A DNA stretch of 64,000 nt from Astropecten irregularis (Eukaryota > Echinodermata > Asteroidea > Paxillosida > Astropectinidae): positions 10,850,001-10,914,000 of the forward strand of contig OZ020244.1 in NCBI GenBank assembly GCA_963971285.1, written 5' to 3'. Position numbers and translations under genes: made by a program. Of the stretch, positions 44,657 through 53,736 are shown in pieces (within the stretch, counting starts at the first letter, position 1; every line of letters begins with the position of its first letter). The notes below the pieces were generated by a model. The model worked only from the letters and a program-made list of their open reading frames with translations, had not been told where the DNA came from and searched no databases.

Positions 44657-45226
44657 AATTCAGATGTGAATAGTTATTCTGCCCCAATTATGGTGGAGCT
44701 CCAGGGGAGGTGGCGGGTGAAGCGAAATGGCTTCAAAGAAAAGCTGTGACAAAGTGACCAAAAAAATTAACCAAGGCGCCAAAACTCTGCCAATAGGCAA
44801 CCAAGGTGCCTCTGATTGGCTGAAACTTTCCCACCATTGACCAATCCCGCGCCTTGCTTGTTCCAACGCACTGATTGGTTGTTGGCCCCGATCCCAGGAT
44901 CCCCCAGAATCATATAAATAGCTTCAAGTTGGAAAAACCCAACAGTCTGAAACAGTACGCTGCCAAATACACATTCACAGCGCATAAAACAGCGCGTTGT
45001 GTAACTGTACAAATTAATGATGTGTACAGTTAGATGCATACCCGACTATTTACGCACGTACGTGGCCTAATGCCTGCACAGCGTACTTTCAATACAGACT
45101 ACTCAAAACATGGTTCTAACTGATTTCTGCCTTGCAACATGGATTAAGCGGAGCTTCTGCAAGGAGGTAATGAACCAGACCATTGCTGAGTATAAAGCAT
45201 TTGATCATTAATATGATAAAATGAAT
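44657..45226 (+). promoter_or_regulatory. A2 segment with promoter-like motifs on the plus strand
   Basis: 570 bp between the B repeats. On the plus strand several CCAAT-type boxes (GATTGGCT, TGATTGGTT) precede CATATAAATAGC at about 44913, a good TATA box. The orientation is opposite to the element's ORFs. An inverted pair CTGAGTATA/TATACTCAG flanks the right junction at 45187 and 45227. Confidence 0.4.
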
Positions 45227-46078
45227 TATACTCAGACAACAAAGTGGGGACTGACACCATTCTTGAATTCATGCCACAGCTTGAAACTGCATTTATTATG
45301 CACTTATTAAAAATGCAAAAGAAAAAACATATGAACAGAAAGTTATGTACATTAATTACACATTATTCAAATTTTCCTAGAATGAAATGGCAAGGAGCCG
45401 GATACCGAACACAGGGCAAACCGGCTATACAGACAAACAGGACATAACATTTAATAAATGGACTACCACACCATGTCCATTAAAACAGATTTATGATCGC
45501 CATCGTCCATACCCACTTGTGGCCACACCAAATAGGACTACCAGTCCTTACCAACCAAATTCACCTCACATGGCCGTGTTAACAGCCGGACCTCCACAAA
45601 CAACACAAGTAACACACCTTGCCTTCCTATCACCTTATAAAAGATTGGTCCCAACGAAACCGAAGGGCACCAAAATAGTTTAAATAAGGCCTACACACAA
45701 AATGATTCCCCAAGTTGGAAAACGAGGGGTGCAATTGGCCCCAACGAAACCGAAGGGCACCAAAAAATTAAAGTAAGTCCTACACACAAAATAATTCCCC
45801 AAGTTGGAAAACGAGGGGTGCAATTGGCCCCAACGACACCGAAGGGCACCATAATTAATTCATTACAATTGTAAAAGTATTGGGGAAGATTATCCTCTTT
45901 TACAAAACATTGAAAATTCCCCAAGTTAGAAAACTAAGGGGACATGTTACATAGCCCGACCGGAACCGAAGGGCACTATTGTCAAATAAAATACAAATCC
46001 CATGCTCTTACTAATGGAGGCCACCTATAAAATGTAAGTACCTTAGGAATTTTCCTGCGATTTTCTGTCCAAAAATGC
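45227..46078 (-). repeat. Ngaro internal direct repeat (B1)
   Basis: Same 852-bp unit as 43805-44656, ending 55 bp after the SGNH stop codon. The differences are a handful of substitutions. Confidence 0.95.
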
Positions 46079-46132
46079 CAAACGTGCAAAGCGCGCCCCA
46101 AGAAAATAGACAGGAAGCTCAACCAATCCAAC

Positions 46133-46729
46133 TTATACCCCAATGCTATTGATACAAGTGGTCAAATTGTTACGAAATGCAACATTGCCAGAATTTGATA
46201 AGTGAACACCATCAAAACGATACATGGAAAAATCGGACCAAACAAACTGTGGATGTCGCAAAACTAGGCAGCCCACCCTCAAGGAGCATGTGCGGATCCA
46301 TCTGTTCATTTTTCGCCGCTGCTGCTCCATGCTCTTTTGTGAGTGGGCCCCAAAATAAAAAACCCTAGGTAAAATTTCGGACCAAACAATTTTGGTATTC
46401 GGAAAATACAAGCCAACCTCTTTCATGAGAATTGCAATGCTCTGCCGTATTGAAAATACATCTAAAGTTATTAGGTCATTTGTGCCCAAGTGGACAATTA
46501 TGACTTGTGGATGGGGTGTATTCTCGGGCACAGATGAAAGTAAAGGCCACAGATCTTTCAACCTGGCCCCACTCTTGCCCAACCAGAGGACCGGAAGGCT
46601 GGTCGCCAAAGGGCGCTGAGCCCAACGAACAAGTGAGTCCCCTACAATCCAAACACCACCTGTACAATTATAATAAGATAAAAGAAGTGCGTACATTATT
46701 ACCCCATGCTTATGCCTGGTAGAGTACAC
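46133..46729 (-). CDS. SGNH/GDSL hydrolase of Ngaro element
   Basis: 198 aa. Block I VWIVGDSLVRWA (catalytic Ser in GDS), block III HLGTNDL (Asn), block V FDGVHLSNSGN (Asp and His) are all present, so the enzyme looks catalytically intact. SGNH proteins are esterases or acetylhydrolases. Their role in Ngaro and some LINE elements is unknown; effects on membranes or on particle export have been suggested. The ORF overlaps the recombinase ORF by 31 nt, so translation by re-initiation or a separate message is needed. Confidence 0.92.
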   Translation of the reverse strand: MYSTRHKHGVIMYALLLSYYNCTGGVWIVGDSLVRWAQRPLATSLPVLWLGKSGARLKDLWPLLSSVPENTPHPQVIIVHLGTNDLITLDVFSIRQSIAILMKEVGLYFPNTKIVWSEILPRVFYFGAHSQKSMEQQRRKMNRWIRTCSLRVGCLVLRHPQFVWSDFSMYRFDGVHLSNSGNVAFRNNLTTCINSIGV

Positions 46730-47751
46730 AATGCCTCGGGACGAATGTATGCAAGAACAGCATCAGAACGCCAACGCCCCATTTTTTGAATATTCTCAAG
46801 TGAAACACCTAAGCTATGAGCAAGAGTTGCTGCCCCAATCCGAAATGAATGTGCCCGAATTTGGAGTTCACCGAGCCCACAAAAAACAAGGGCCTTTTTA
46901 AGCACTGCATTAAACTGGTAACGTGTCAAAGGTGCACCACCAAAATGACAAAATAGAGGACCAGGGCATTGTGGACGAACCTGTACGAAGCTATGCAAAG
47001 CATAAACAGGACAAATAAAATTATCTTCTGTCTGCACAAGCTTAATTACAATGGGTCTTCCTGATTGATTGGTTTTACAGGTCCGAAAAGAAACCGACAC
47101 TGATGAGCACTGAAGCTCAGGAGAACTAAAAGTGATATCTGACCTCAATAATAAGGAATCCTGAATGCGGTTCTGTGAATCCGCAGTAAATTCTCCCACT
47201 CTCATGAACCCAAAAAAAAATGCACACAGCATAGCGGCTTTAAATAACAACTCCTCAAAACGAGAATCACAGATATGTGGCAACGCTGACAAAATATTGC
47301 TTAAAATTGGCATTGTAACTGGACACCGAGTATCACCTTGCCTCCGATCACGGCGACAGCCCTCCAAAAGCTTAGATACTATGAAATCCTTAGTGGGATC
47401 CGAATGCCCATGAAGCTTATGATAGAATCCCACTCCAGCCACATATGTGGCAATGGTGGATGGTGCTGAACCCCGGAGAGAGAGCCAAGCAATGAATTCC
47501 CTAATGACTTGGGATGGAACAGGCAAAGATGTATAACCGAACTGCTCGTTGTTAAATTCAGAAAACATATTCCACCCCGTGGAGTAAGTTTTATAGGAAT
47601 TCCTGGAAAATGCAACTGACAGCAAGCGAGAGATCTCACATGCTACCAGAGAGTCGGCAGCCGTGGAATCGGTGTCATCACCTGATCGGCATGAGGGGCG
47701 GCCTCCCAAAATCGTTTCATCTGAAAGCGGGACAAAAAATCGGCCAAGCAA
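46699..47751 (-). CDS. Ngaro tyrosine recombinase
   Basis: 350 aa. N-terminal SAM-like core-binding domain (about 45-150, e.g. SYKTYSTGWNMFSEF, STIATYVAGV). The catalytic domain has Arg I in FFGFMRVGEF, HSFRIGAAT (H-x-x-R), GRWRSD (Trp in the second His position) and Tyr in LAYIRP. All catalytic residues are present. The enzyme would integrate circular DNA copies without a target duplication, which is how DIRS/Ngaro elements insert. It overlaps the end of the RT ORF by 109 nt in another frame. Confidence 0.95.
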   Translation of the reverse strand: MLGRFFVPLSDETILGGRPSCRSGDDTDSTAADSLVACEISRLLSVAFSRNSYKTYSTGWNMFSEFNNEQFGYTSLPVPSQVIREFIAWLSLRGSAPSTIATYVAGVGFYHKLHGHSDPTKDFIVSKLLEGCRRDRRQGDTRCPVTMPILSNILSALPHICDSRFEELLFKAAMLCAFFFGFMRVGEFTADSQNRIQDSLLLRSDITFSSPELQCSSVSVSFRTCKTNQSGRPIVIKLVQTEDNFICPVYALHSFVQVRPQCPGPLFCHFGGAPLTRYQFNAVLKKALVFCGLGELQIRAHSFRIGAATLAHSLGVSLENIQKMGRWRSDAVLAYIRPEALCTLPGISMG

Positions 47752-49316
47752 TTATCAACCTCTGGGACATGTACCGCCTTAAAGACAATGTTTAATTTGA
47801 GGCAGTGCAATACAAACAAACGCACTAAATGCATAATTCTCTCACACTGGGAAGATTGTCCGTTAACGATGTAAACAACCGCCAAGTTATCAGAGCGGAA
47901 CTTAACCCTGCGATTGGAAAGCACTGGACCCCAGCACAATACAGCCACAAGCAAGGGAAAAAATTCCAGGAATGCAATGGAAGGAGGATGTTCAAGTATA
48001 CATGATGGCCACCGACCTTGCACCCATTTGCCCTGAAAGTATGCCCCATAACCTATTGAAGCCGCTGCATCAGTAAACAACTCAACTGAATCCTCCCATG
48101 CCCTATCCAAAAAGGGGGATACTCCATTAAAGTTTGTCAGAAAATCTAGCCACACAATTAAGTCAAGTCTAGCCCCTACAGACAAGCGCACTCGATGATG
48201 CGGTTTAGTAAGACCCTGAGTGAGGGCAATCAATCGGCGTAAAAAGGCTCGCCCAGGAGCTATTGCTTTACAAACGAAATTCAATGATCCCACAAGTGAC
48301 TGGACCTCAACCAATGTAATCTTCTGTTTACTTAGCACAGCATGGATTTTGTCACAATGAGCCTGAACTTTTACAGCGGGTACTTTAACCTGCCGAGATA
48401 CTGTGTCAATTTCTAACCCCAAATAGGTGATTGACTGAACCGGCCCAACGGTTTTCTCTTGGGCCAGGGGAACACCCAGTTCTTTGCATAAATCTGCAAA
48501 TGCAGACAAGGTTTTTCCACATGACTGACAAGAGGCCCCCACAAATAAAAAATCATCCAAATAATGTGTTACAAATGGTGAATTGGTCACATGTTTAACC
48601 TGATGTTCTAAGAACGTGCTAAACAATTCAAACAATGAACAGGAAATAGAGCAGCCCATGGGTAAACATTTATCATAATAATACATGCCTTCAAATGTGA
48701 AACCTAACAACTCATAATCCGCAGGGTGAACAGGCAGCAGTCTGAAAGCTGATTTGATATCTGATTTTGCTAACCAAACCCCCTCGCCTGCCTTCATAAC
48801 AAGATCCACTGCATTGTCAAACGAAGCATAATGTACTATGCACTTATCACGCTCAATGAAATCATTCACCGAGCAGCCTGCAGGATAAGATAAGTGATGA
48901 ATGAGACGAAATGTCCCCGGTTCTTGCTTGGGGACAAGACCAATAGGGGAACACTGCAATTGAACTAGGGGGCGAGCAGCAAATGGCCCGGCAATGCGGC
49001 CTAAACTTATTTCCTTGGCCAGCTTTTCGCGCACCACATGTGGGAGTTGTGCAGCCGACTGTAAACAACCTGAATCCCTATTCACCCGCGGACCTGAATA
49101 ACCAATATGAAAACCGTAACTGAAACCTTCCAATAAAAACGAAGCCGCTTGTCTATTTGGATAACCTTCCAACCAGTTTTGCAACACAACTAACTTAATT
49201 GGTGTTGGAGGAACGAAAATTACCCGGCTTACCCTGATTAAAATCCTTTGCACCAGAGGTTGCAGCGACAGCGCCGGCCGTTCCCACACGCGACAGCAGC
49301 TGACGCTGGCCGCCAT
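47643..49316 (-). CDS. Ngaro reverse transcriptase and RNase H
   Basis: 557 aa. RT motifs: TFRLIHHLSYPAGCSVNDFI, LAKSDIKSAFRLLPV (first Asp), MGCSISCSLFE, THYLDDFLFVG (YLDD), then a thumb. RNase H follows: VELFTDAAASIGYGAYF, AFLEFFPLLVA (Glu), FRSDNLAVVYIVN (Asp), NCLADFLSRF. No protease and no integrase, as expected for DIRS-like Pol. The start overlaps the end of gag in a different frame; the ATG at 49316 is the first Met, but the true start is uncertain. Confidence 0.94.
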   Translation of the reverse strand: MAASVSCCRVWERPALSLQPLVQRILIRVSRVIFVPPTPIKLVVLQNWLEGYPNRQAASFLLEGFSYGFHIGYSGPRVNRDSGCLQSAAQLPHVVREKLAKEISLGRIAGPFAARPLVQLQCSPIGLVPKQEPGTFRLIHHLSYPAGCSVNDFIERDKCIVHYASFDNAVDLVMKAGEGVWLAKSDIKSAFRLLPVHPADYELLGFTFEGMYYYDKCLPMGCSISCSLFELFSTFLEHQVKHVTNSPFVTHYLDDFLFVGASCQSCGKTLSAFADLCKELGVPLAQEKTVGPVQSITYLGLEIDTVSRQVKVPAVKVQAHCDKIHAVLSKQKITLVEVQSLVGSLNFVCKAIAPGRAFLRRLIALTQGLTKPHHRVRLSVGARLDLIVWLDFLTNFNGVSPFLDRAWEDSVELFTDAAASIGYGAYFQGKWVQGRWPSCILEHPPSIAFLEFFPLLVAVLCWGPVLSNRRVKFRSDNLAVVYIVNGQSSQCERIMHLVRLFVLHCLKLNIVFKAVHVPEVDNCLADFLSRFQMKRFWEAAPHADQVMTPIPRLPTLW

Positions 49317-50529
49317 GTTGGGGAACTGGTGCCCGCCGTGCCGTTGCCTCGTAATTACGCCTGTTTGCGCCTATATGTGCGCGGTCACCAGTGAAATTCG
49401 AGGCAGGCCTGTTGCCATGGTTGCCAGAGCGGCATACGAGTGCATTGTGCCCAAAGCGGTAACAAGTGCTGCACTTGTGTGCAAATTTGCAATTAGTGTA
49501 CCGGCAACCGCCGGACCTGTTGAATGATAACACAAACCCACCCCAGCACGAGATGTGCGACCGAATGCAGATAAACCTGGGCGTGAAGTCGGATAACTAA
49601 TATTATTATTATAACCACCGGGCTGATTAATTGAGGCAGCCGCTGCTACAGTAACCCACAACTCGATATCCATTTCCCCCCAACTGCTAGCCGGGTCAGC
49701 GGCACGACGGAGCCTAAACTGCTCGTCGTACGCCCGCCAACCAAAGCCGGGAAATTGCACAGAGGCCAAACGGATTGTTTCGGCATATTTAAGCAGCTCG
49801 GCAGCCCTAGTGGAATGTTTTTCCAGGAAGATAGCCATGAAAACATGAAAGGCTGAAAGCCATTTATCAAGGCTATCAATTTTCTTTCTTGCCGGCACTG
49901 CGGGCCGTAAAACCATATTACCTGCGTCATTGACGGTAAAAACCATCTCATTTATATTTTGTTGGTGGCTGTGCGCCAGAAGCTGTATCGAATTGTCGCT
50001 CAGCAAGTGAGCGAAATCGACGAATTCGCCATCCCAAATTTTTTGTTTGACTGTCGCTGGAATGGCAAACCCCAACGCCCCTACCTTTAAGCTAGGCCTA
50101 CTTGTCACGGAATCATGAGTGGTGACGCCCAGCTGACCTAAGCCTAAAGGAACAACAGGCTGACCGTCTACGGCCGCCGTAAAATTAACTCCCCCATCAT
50201 GCCCACCCGAATGAACCGTGTCAGTTAATACAGTGGTTAAAGCAAGGCCTGACTCACCCCCTGCAGCTGTATTTGTGGGTCCGGTGGAGGAGCTCGACGA
50301 TGCCGTCGCTGTCGCAGCCGGCACCGAAGCCGAAAGCGAAGTAGGCCTAACGTTAGGCCTAGCCACTCGAGTTCCAGCGGATGCCAGCACGGATGTGGAG
50401 GTGCTGGTAGTGGGGGGAGCCTCAGCGGAAGTAACCACACTGGCGACTCTCGTTCTCTTTGGGGGCGGTGGCCGCCTGCTAGCGGCCGGGTTTATGGGCA
50501 GTTTGGAACGGAAGTAACCACTCCCCTTT
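49195..50529 (-). pseudogene. Ngaro Gag, split by a frameshift
   Basis: The main frame (about 50529 to 49371) has a Ser/Thr/Ala-rich N-terminal part, then the conserved Gag core (IWDGEFVDFAHLLSD, WLSAFHVFMAIFLEKH, FGWRAYDEQFRLRR, DIELWVTVAA). Near 49526 the reading moves to another frame that carries the zinc motif (FNRSGGCRYTNCKFAHKC, then CYRFGHNALVC) and runs to 49195. One missing T would explain the split. The frame has no ATG; an acceptor-like CTTACAG at about 50524-50518 suggests either an upstream spliced exon or 5' truncation. Confidence 0.85.
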
Positions 50530-51106
50530 CCGTCCTGTAAGACATATCAATTTTGGTTTAAAAGCAGTTGTAACTCAAAGTTGTGTTAAAACTGAAATCA
50601 AAGTAAATATTTTTTATTTATTCAACATTTAATTCAAGATATAAATACAGGTTCATTGATGATGAATTATCGTATAGATAATTTGTCGTCGCATATGGTC
50701 GGCAAAACAAAATACATTATTTTCGAATATGATGACCCAATGTCAACATAATAAATTAAAGAAATACAAAAAGTAAGTAAATTAGCAAAATTTTCCTTTT
50801 AGGGCTTATTTCTATACTTATTTTTCTTTCAAGTTTTCCTTTTACTTGTTTTAGGGCTTACTTATTTTCCATCCAAGGTGTTGTATATTTATACGAAACG
50901 ATTGAATAGTTTTGCCGATAGGCCGCCCATAGTTTTGTACTATCGGCCGCCCATATTTTTGAACCCCGGCCTGCAAATTTCCTTAGTTTATAAACACTGG
51001 TTGGCAAGATATGGGCGGCCAAATGTTGCAAATCATTTCGTCTTCTTCACATACGGCGTAAACAACTTCAACGTTTTTATAAACTTTCCATAACTGTACA
51101 AAATAC
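50530..51106. other. No recognised gene
   Basis: AT-rich interval between the Ngaro gag and the next LTR element. It does not match the A2 segment, so it is not the expected A1 terminus. Confidence 0.5.
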
Positions 51107-51952
51107 TGTGGCGGATTTGGTCCAAGAATGACCGCTGCCCGGGTCGCTCTCGGCCAATGTCAGCGAGCGGTCGAACTTCAAAAGGCCGGGGAGGCAGATC
51201 CGTTTGGCGGCAGTCTACCGCCTAGGCCCGCAACACACCAACAGCGATCACCTAGATCACTCACTCAGGGGAAAACACCTCAGGGAAGGGGGCTGATTAT
51301 AATTCTAAAACCTGGCACTTGACACTGCGGATTCGGATGTCTAGAACAATCAAGCATGCCACGATCGCCAACAACAGGACCATGACCACAGCCAGCAAGA
51401 TAAACACAATTGTTCTTGTTTCCATCATCAAGAAAGCAAAGGCGGACACATAAGTTTGGCTTCTGAAGTAACAATTTAATTCCTTCGCCTATCTAGGCGA
51501 CTCAAAGGCGCTTGTCCTAACTAGGTGACAATTATAGGCGCTTCGCCTACAGGAGACTTATACACAAATCGGCTTTATTGCCTCTCACAAATTATAACAA
51601 TAACTTGTCAATAATGAACATGACTTTATACTGCCTAGTTCTGATTATGAAACTCACAGCAGGGAATTTTCCGCCTGGGCTCTGTCACTCTGCAATAATA
51701 TAAGGCTGCTCTCAACAGTCACTAATTACTAATTACAGTGTGACGACGTCCACTCATCAAGGACGCTGGACGGAAAGAGACCCTCGGCCACGCACGTGCA
51801 TGACTTAAATACACCCCCGGTGTCGACTGGCCCCTCTCCAAATAATGCGTGGCTTCTGAGTACGAGAAGGCTAGCAACTAGCCCAGGGTGACGAACCCAT
51901 ATGTACTCAATAATCGATACCGAATAATCGATTCTGGATGCATTGCGCTACA
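51107..51952 (-). repeat. 3' LTR (846 bp)
   Basis: Starts TGTGGCGGATTTGG, ends CATTGCGCTACA, matching 55857-56702. Includes a run of TAGGCG/CGCCTA motifs (51487-51560). Confidence 0.97.
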
Positions 51953-52446
51953 TAGGCGCCTTCTAAGTTTGGTCAGTCCTCGGACCTAAAAACTTAACAC
52001 AACAAAGCAATGCACCCACTCCTTCAAAACAAAACTTTAAGAAACAATCATGACTTAGCTCAAGTCTACCTAGATCCAAAACCTTTTCACCTGCAGGCTC
52101 CACAATCCCCTGAATAGGTGATTCCATAGGCGCACGCCTATGTCTACTTCTTACAAGAAGCCTTCAAAAACTTAACAACATGTTGGAAAACAGCAAACAA
52201 CTTTCAAAAAGAACAAATCTTTAGCAATCCAAAGGCACATTCTCAAGACCCTAAGTACAGGCTATTACTGTCCCATACCACTGCAAAATTTGGTCATTTA
52301 ACTTCAATTACAATCAACAATCAAGTTGGGAACAGGTCTGAAAACAGATTTAATCGCGAAAGGCGATCTTGAAAGTGAACAGGCGCAAATGTTGCTTCTA
52401 TTTGCATGGCTTTCTTCAAGCAAAACACAAAGTTCAAAGTTCACTG
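51953..52446 (-). other. 3' untranslated part of the LTR element
   Basis: No ORF. The base pairs next to the LTR do not form a clean polypurine tract (minus strand AGAAGGCGCCTA), which is unusual for an element this young. Confidence 0.5.
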
Positions 52447-53736
52447 TTAGCGGATTCCAGCCAAGAAGTTCACATGGAAGACCCGCTCGGTCTGATCCTT
52501 GGTCACTAATTCCCCTTCATGGAAAAGGCTTCGCGTAGTTGTCTCGGTGATTTTGTTCACGTTGGCAATCATGTGCCGCTCCAACTCATCCCTGGTCATT
52601 GCAGATCCTACGCCTACGACACAGGCGTCCTCATCCCGCACCAATCTGCAGATTCTCGAAGGCGGTTCATCAGCTGCACCCTCTGCAGGGTTAGGCGGGG
52701 CCCGCATGAATACGACGTCGTACTGGCGTGCACGATGCTCATGGGTAATATGCGCTGCACCAGCTGTTACACGAGTGGATCTCTTCTCGGTGATCTTAAC
52801 GGCAAGCCCTGAGAGTAGGTACTTGACCCGTAGTTCTTTAGGCGACTTAGCCTCTTCCTCCTTTCCCAAGCAAGACTCATCTGATGACGACACCTCCCGC
52901 TCATCAGTTCCTTCTTGTCTCATTCGTTCCATCATGCTCAGGAGTTTCCCTCCAGGCGCTGGCATGGGTTCTCTGGCCACCGGTGTCTCTTCTTGCTCCC
53001 ATGACCTTGGCATAGGAGACATAGCAATCTCCAACACACCTTCCTCCTCAGCCTCGTCAGCCTGCTGTGTAGAATTTACTTCCACCGTTGCAGCAACTTC
53101 AGGCGGATGGGCCACTATCCCTCCACTCTTAGGGGTCTTGTCTGTCGTAGGCGCCTTCATGGTCGTCTCCACCTCATTCAGCTCGGGCACTCTTATACCT
53201 TGCCGTTGTGGCGACCCTGTCGACTTCGGAAGACTCTTCTTCACGGCTGCGCCTACGGGCAGGTCAGGTTCCTCTTCAGGAGCCCTCGACACTGTACAGG
53301 AAACTGTACTTTTCTTCTGCAGCTTCGCAGGTTTTTTCCCCTTGACTTCGGTGTGCGGGATGGAACGATGCCCAAAGTCGTCCCCATTCTTCCGCTTCCG
53401 GTCTTTGCCAGACTTCTCTCTGCGCCTTGCTTCGCCGTCACTGTTGCGCCTGTCTTTCTTTTCGCTGTTGCGCCTGTCGTTCTCCTCAATGTTGCGCCTG
53501 TCACGCTCACGGGACTCATGTGTCTCACCTTGGATCTTGTCTACTTCGTCAACACTTTCCGGGTGGCAATCACGGTAGTGTGCTCGAAGGTTGTCTCTTC
53601 TGTTGTTCTTGTGAGAACATCTCCTACAGAAGTAGAGCAGCTTCGGGCCGTGCTCCACTCTCAAGTGTCGCTCAAGACTCCTGCTATGCATGCGCATTCG
53701 GCATACCTGACACTGGACCTTCGTCTTCGGAACGGG
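52447..53736 (-). CDS. C2H2 zinc-finger ORF in pol position
   Basis: The first ATG is at 53697, but the frame is open from 53736 and the zinc finger begins before the ATG: VQCQVCRMRMHSRSLERHLR (C-x2-C..H) lies across the Gag stop. A second finger follows: FCRRCSHKNNRRDNLRAHYR, C-x2-C-x12-H-x4-H. Next is a charged repeat region (ENDRRNSEKKDRRNSD), a long low-complexity middle, and a more ordered C-terminus (about 300-416, e.g. YLLSGLAVKITEKR and TRDELERHMIANVNKI). It is in the +1 frame relative to Gag. Making the full first finger would require a +1 shift in the overlap. No named family recognised; a DNA- or RNA-binding accessory factor is a guess. Confidence 0.75.
   Translation of the reverse strand, partial: PVPKTKVQCQVCRMRMHSRSLERHLRVEHGPKLLYFCRRCSHKNNRRDNLRAHYRDCHPESVDEVDKIQGETHESRERDRRNIEENDRRNSEKKDRRNSDGEARRREKSGKDRKRKNGDDFGHRSIPHTEVKGKKPAKLQKKSTVSCTVSRAPEEEPDLPVGAAVKKSLPKSTGSPQRQGIRVPELNEVETTMKAPTTDKTPKSGGIVAHPPEVAATVEVNSTQQADEAEEEGVLEIAMSPMPRSWEQEETPVAREPMPAPGGKLLSMMERMRQEGTDEREVSSSDESCLGKEEEAKSPKELRVKYLLSGLAVKITEKRSTRVTAGAAHITHEHRARQYDVVFMRAPPNPAEGAADEPPSRICRLVRDEDACVVGVGSAMTRDELERHMIANVNKITETTTRSLFHEGELVTKDQTERVFHVNFLAGIR

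Larger units (their letters stand above)
43805..50529 (-). mobile_element. Ngaro/DIRS-type tyrosine-recombinase retrotransposon
   Basis: On the minus strand: gag, RT-RNase H, tyrosine recombinase and SGNH hydrolase, then B1 (46078-45227), A2 (45226-44657) and B2 (44656-43805). This is the split-direct-repeat layout of Ngaro elements, which lack LTRs, DDE integrase and aspartic protease. The SGNH ORF is typical of animal Ngaro members. The partner of A2 expected upstream of gag (A1) is not found, so the 5' end is truncated or rearranged. Apart from a gag frameshift the ORFs are open. Confidence 0.88.

Noticed and set aside
45387-45683. 98-codon plus-strand ORF in the Ngaro B1 repeat
   Set aside because: Antisense to the element, low complexity, and disrupted in the sister repeat at 43805-44656.
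52499-53578. 359-codon plus-strand ORF
   Set aside because: Antisense shadow of the C2H2 ORF, which has clear zinc-finger motifs on the minus strand. The plus frame shows only low-complexity Ser-rich sequence.
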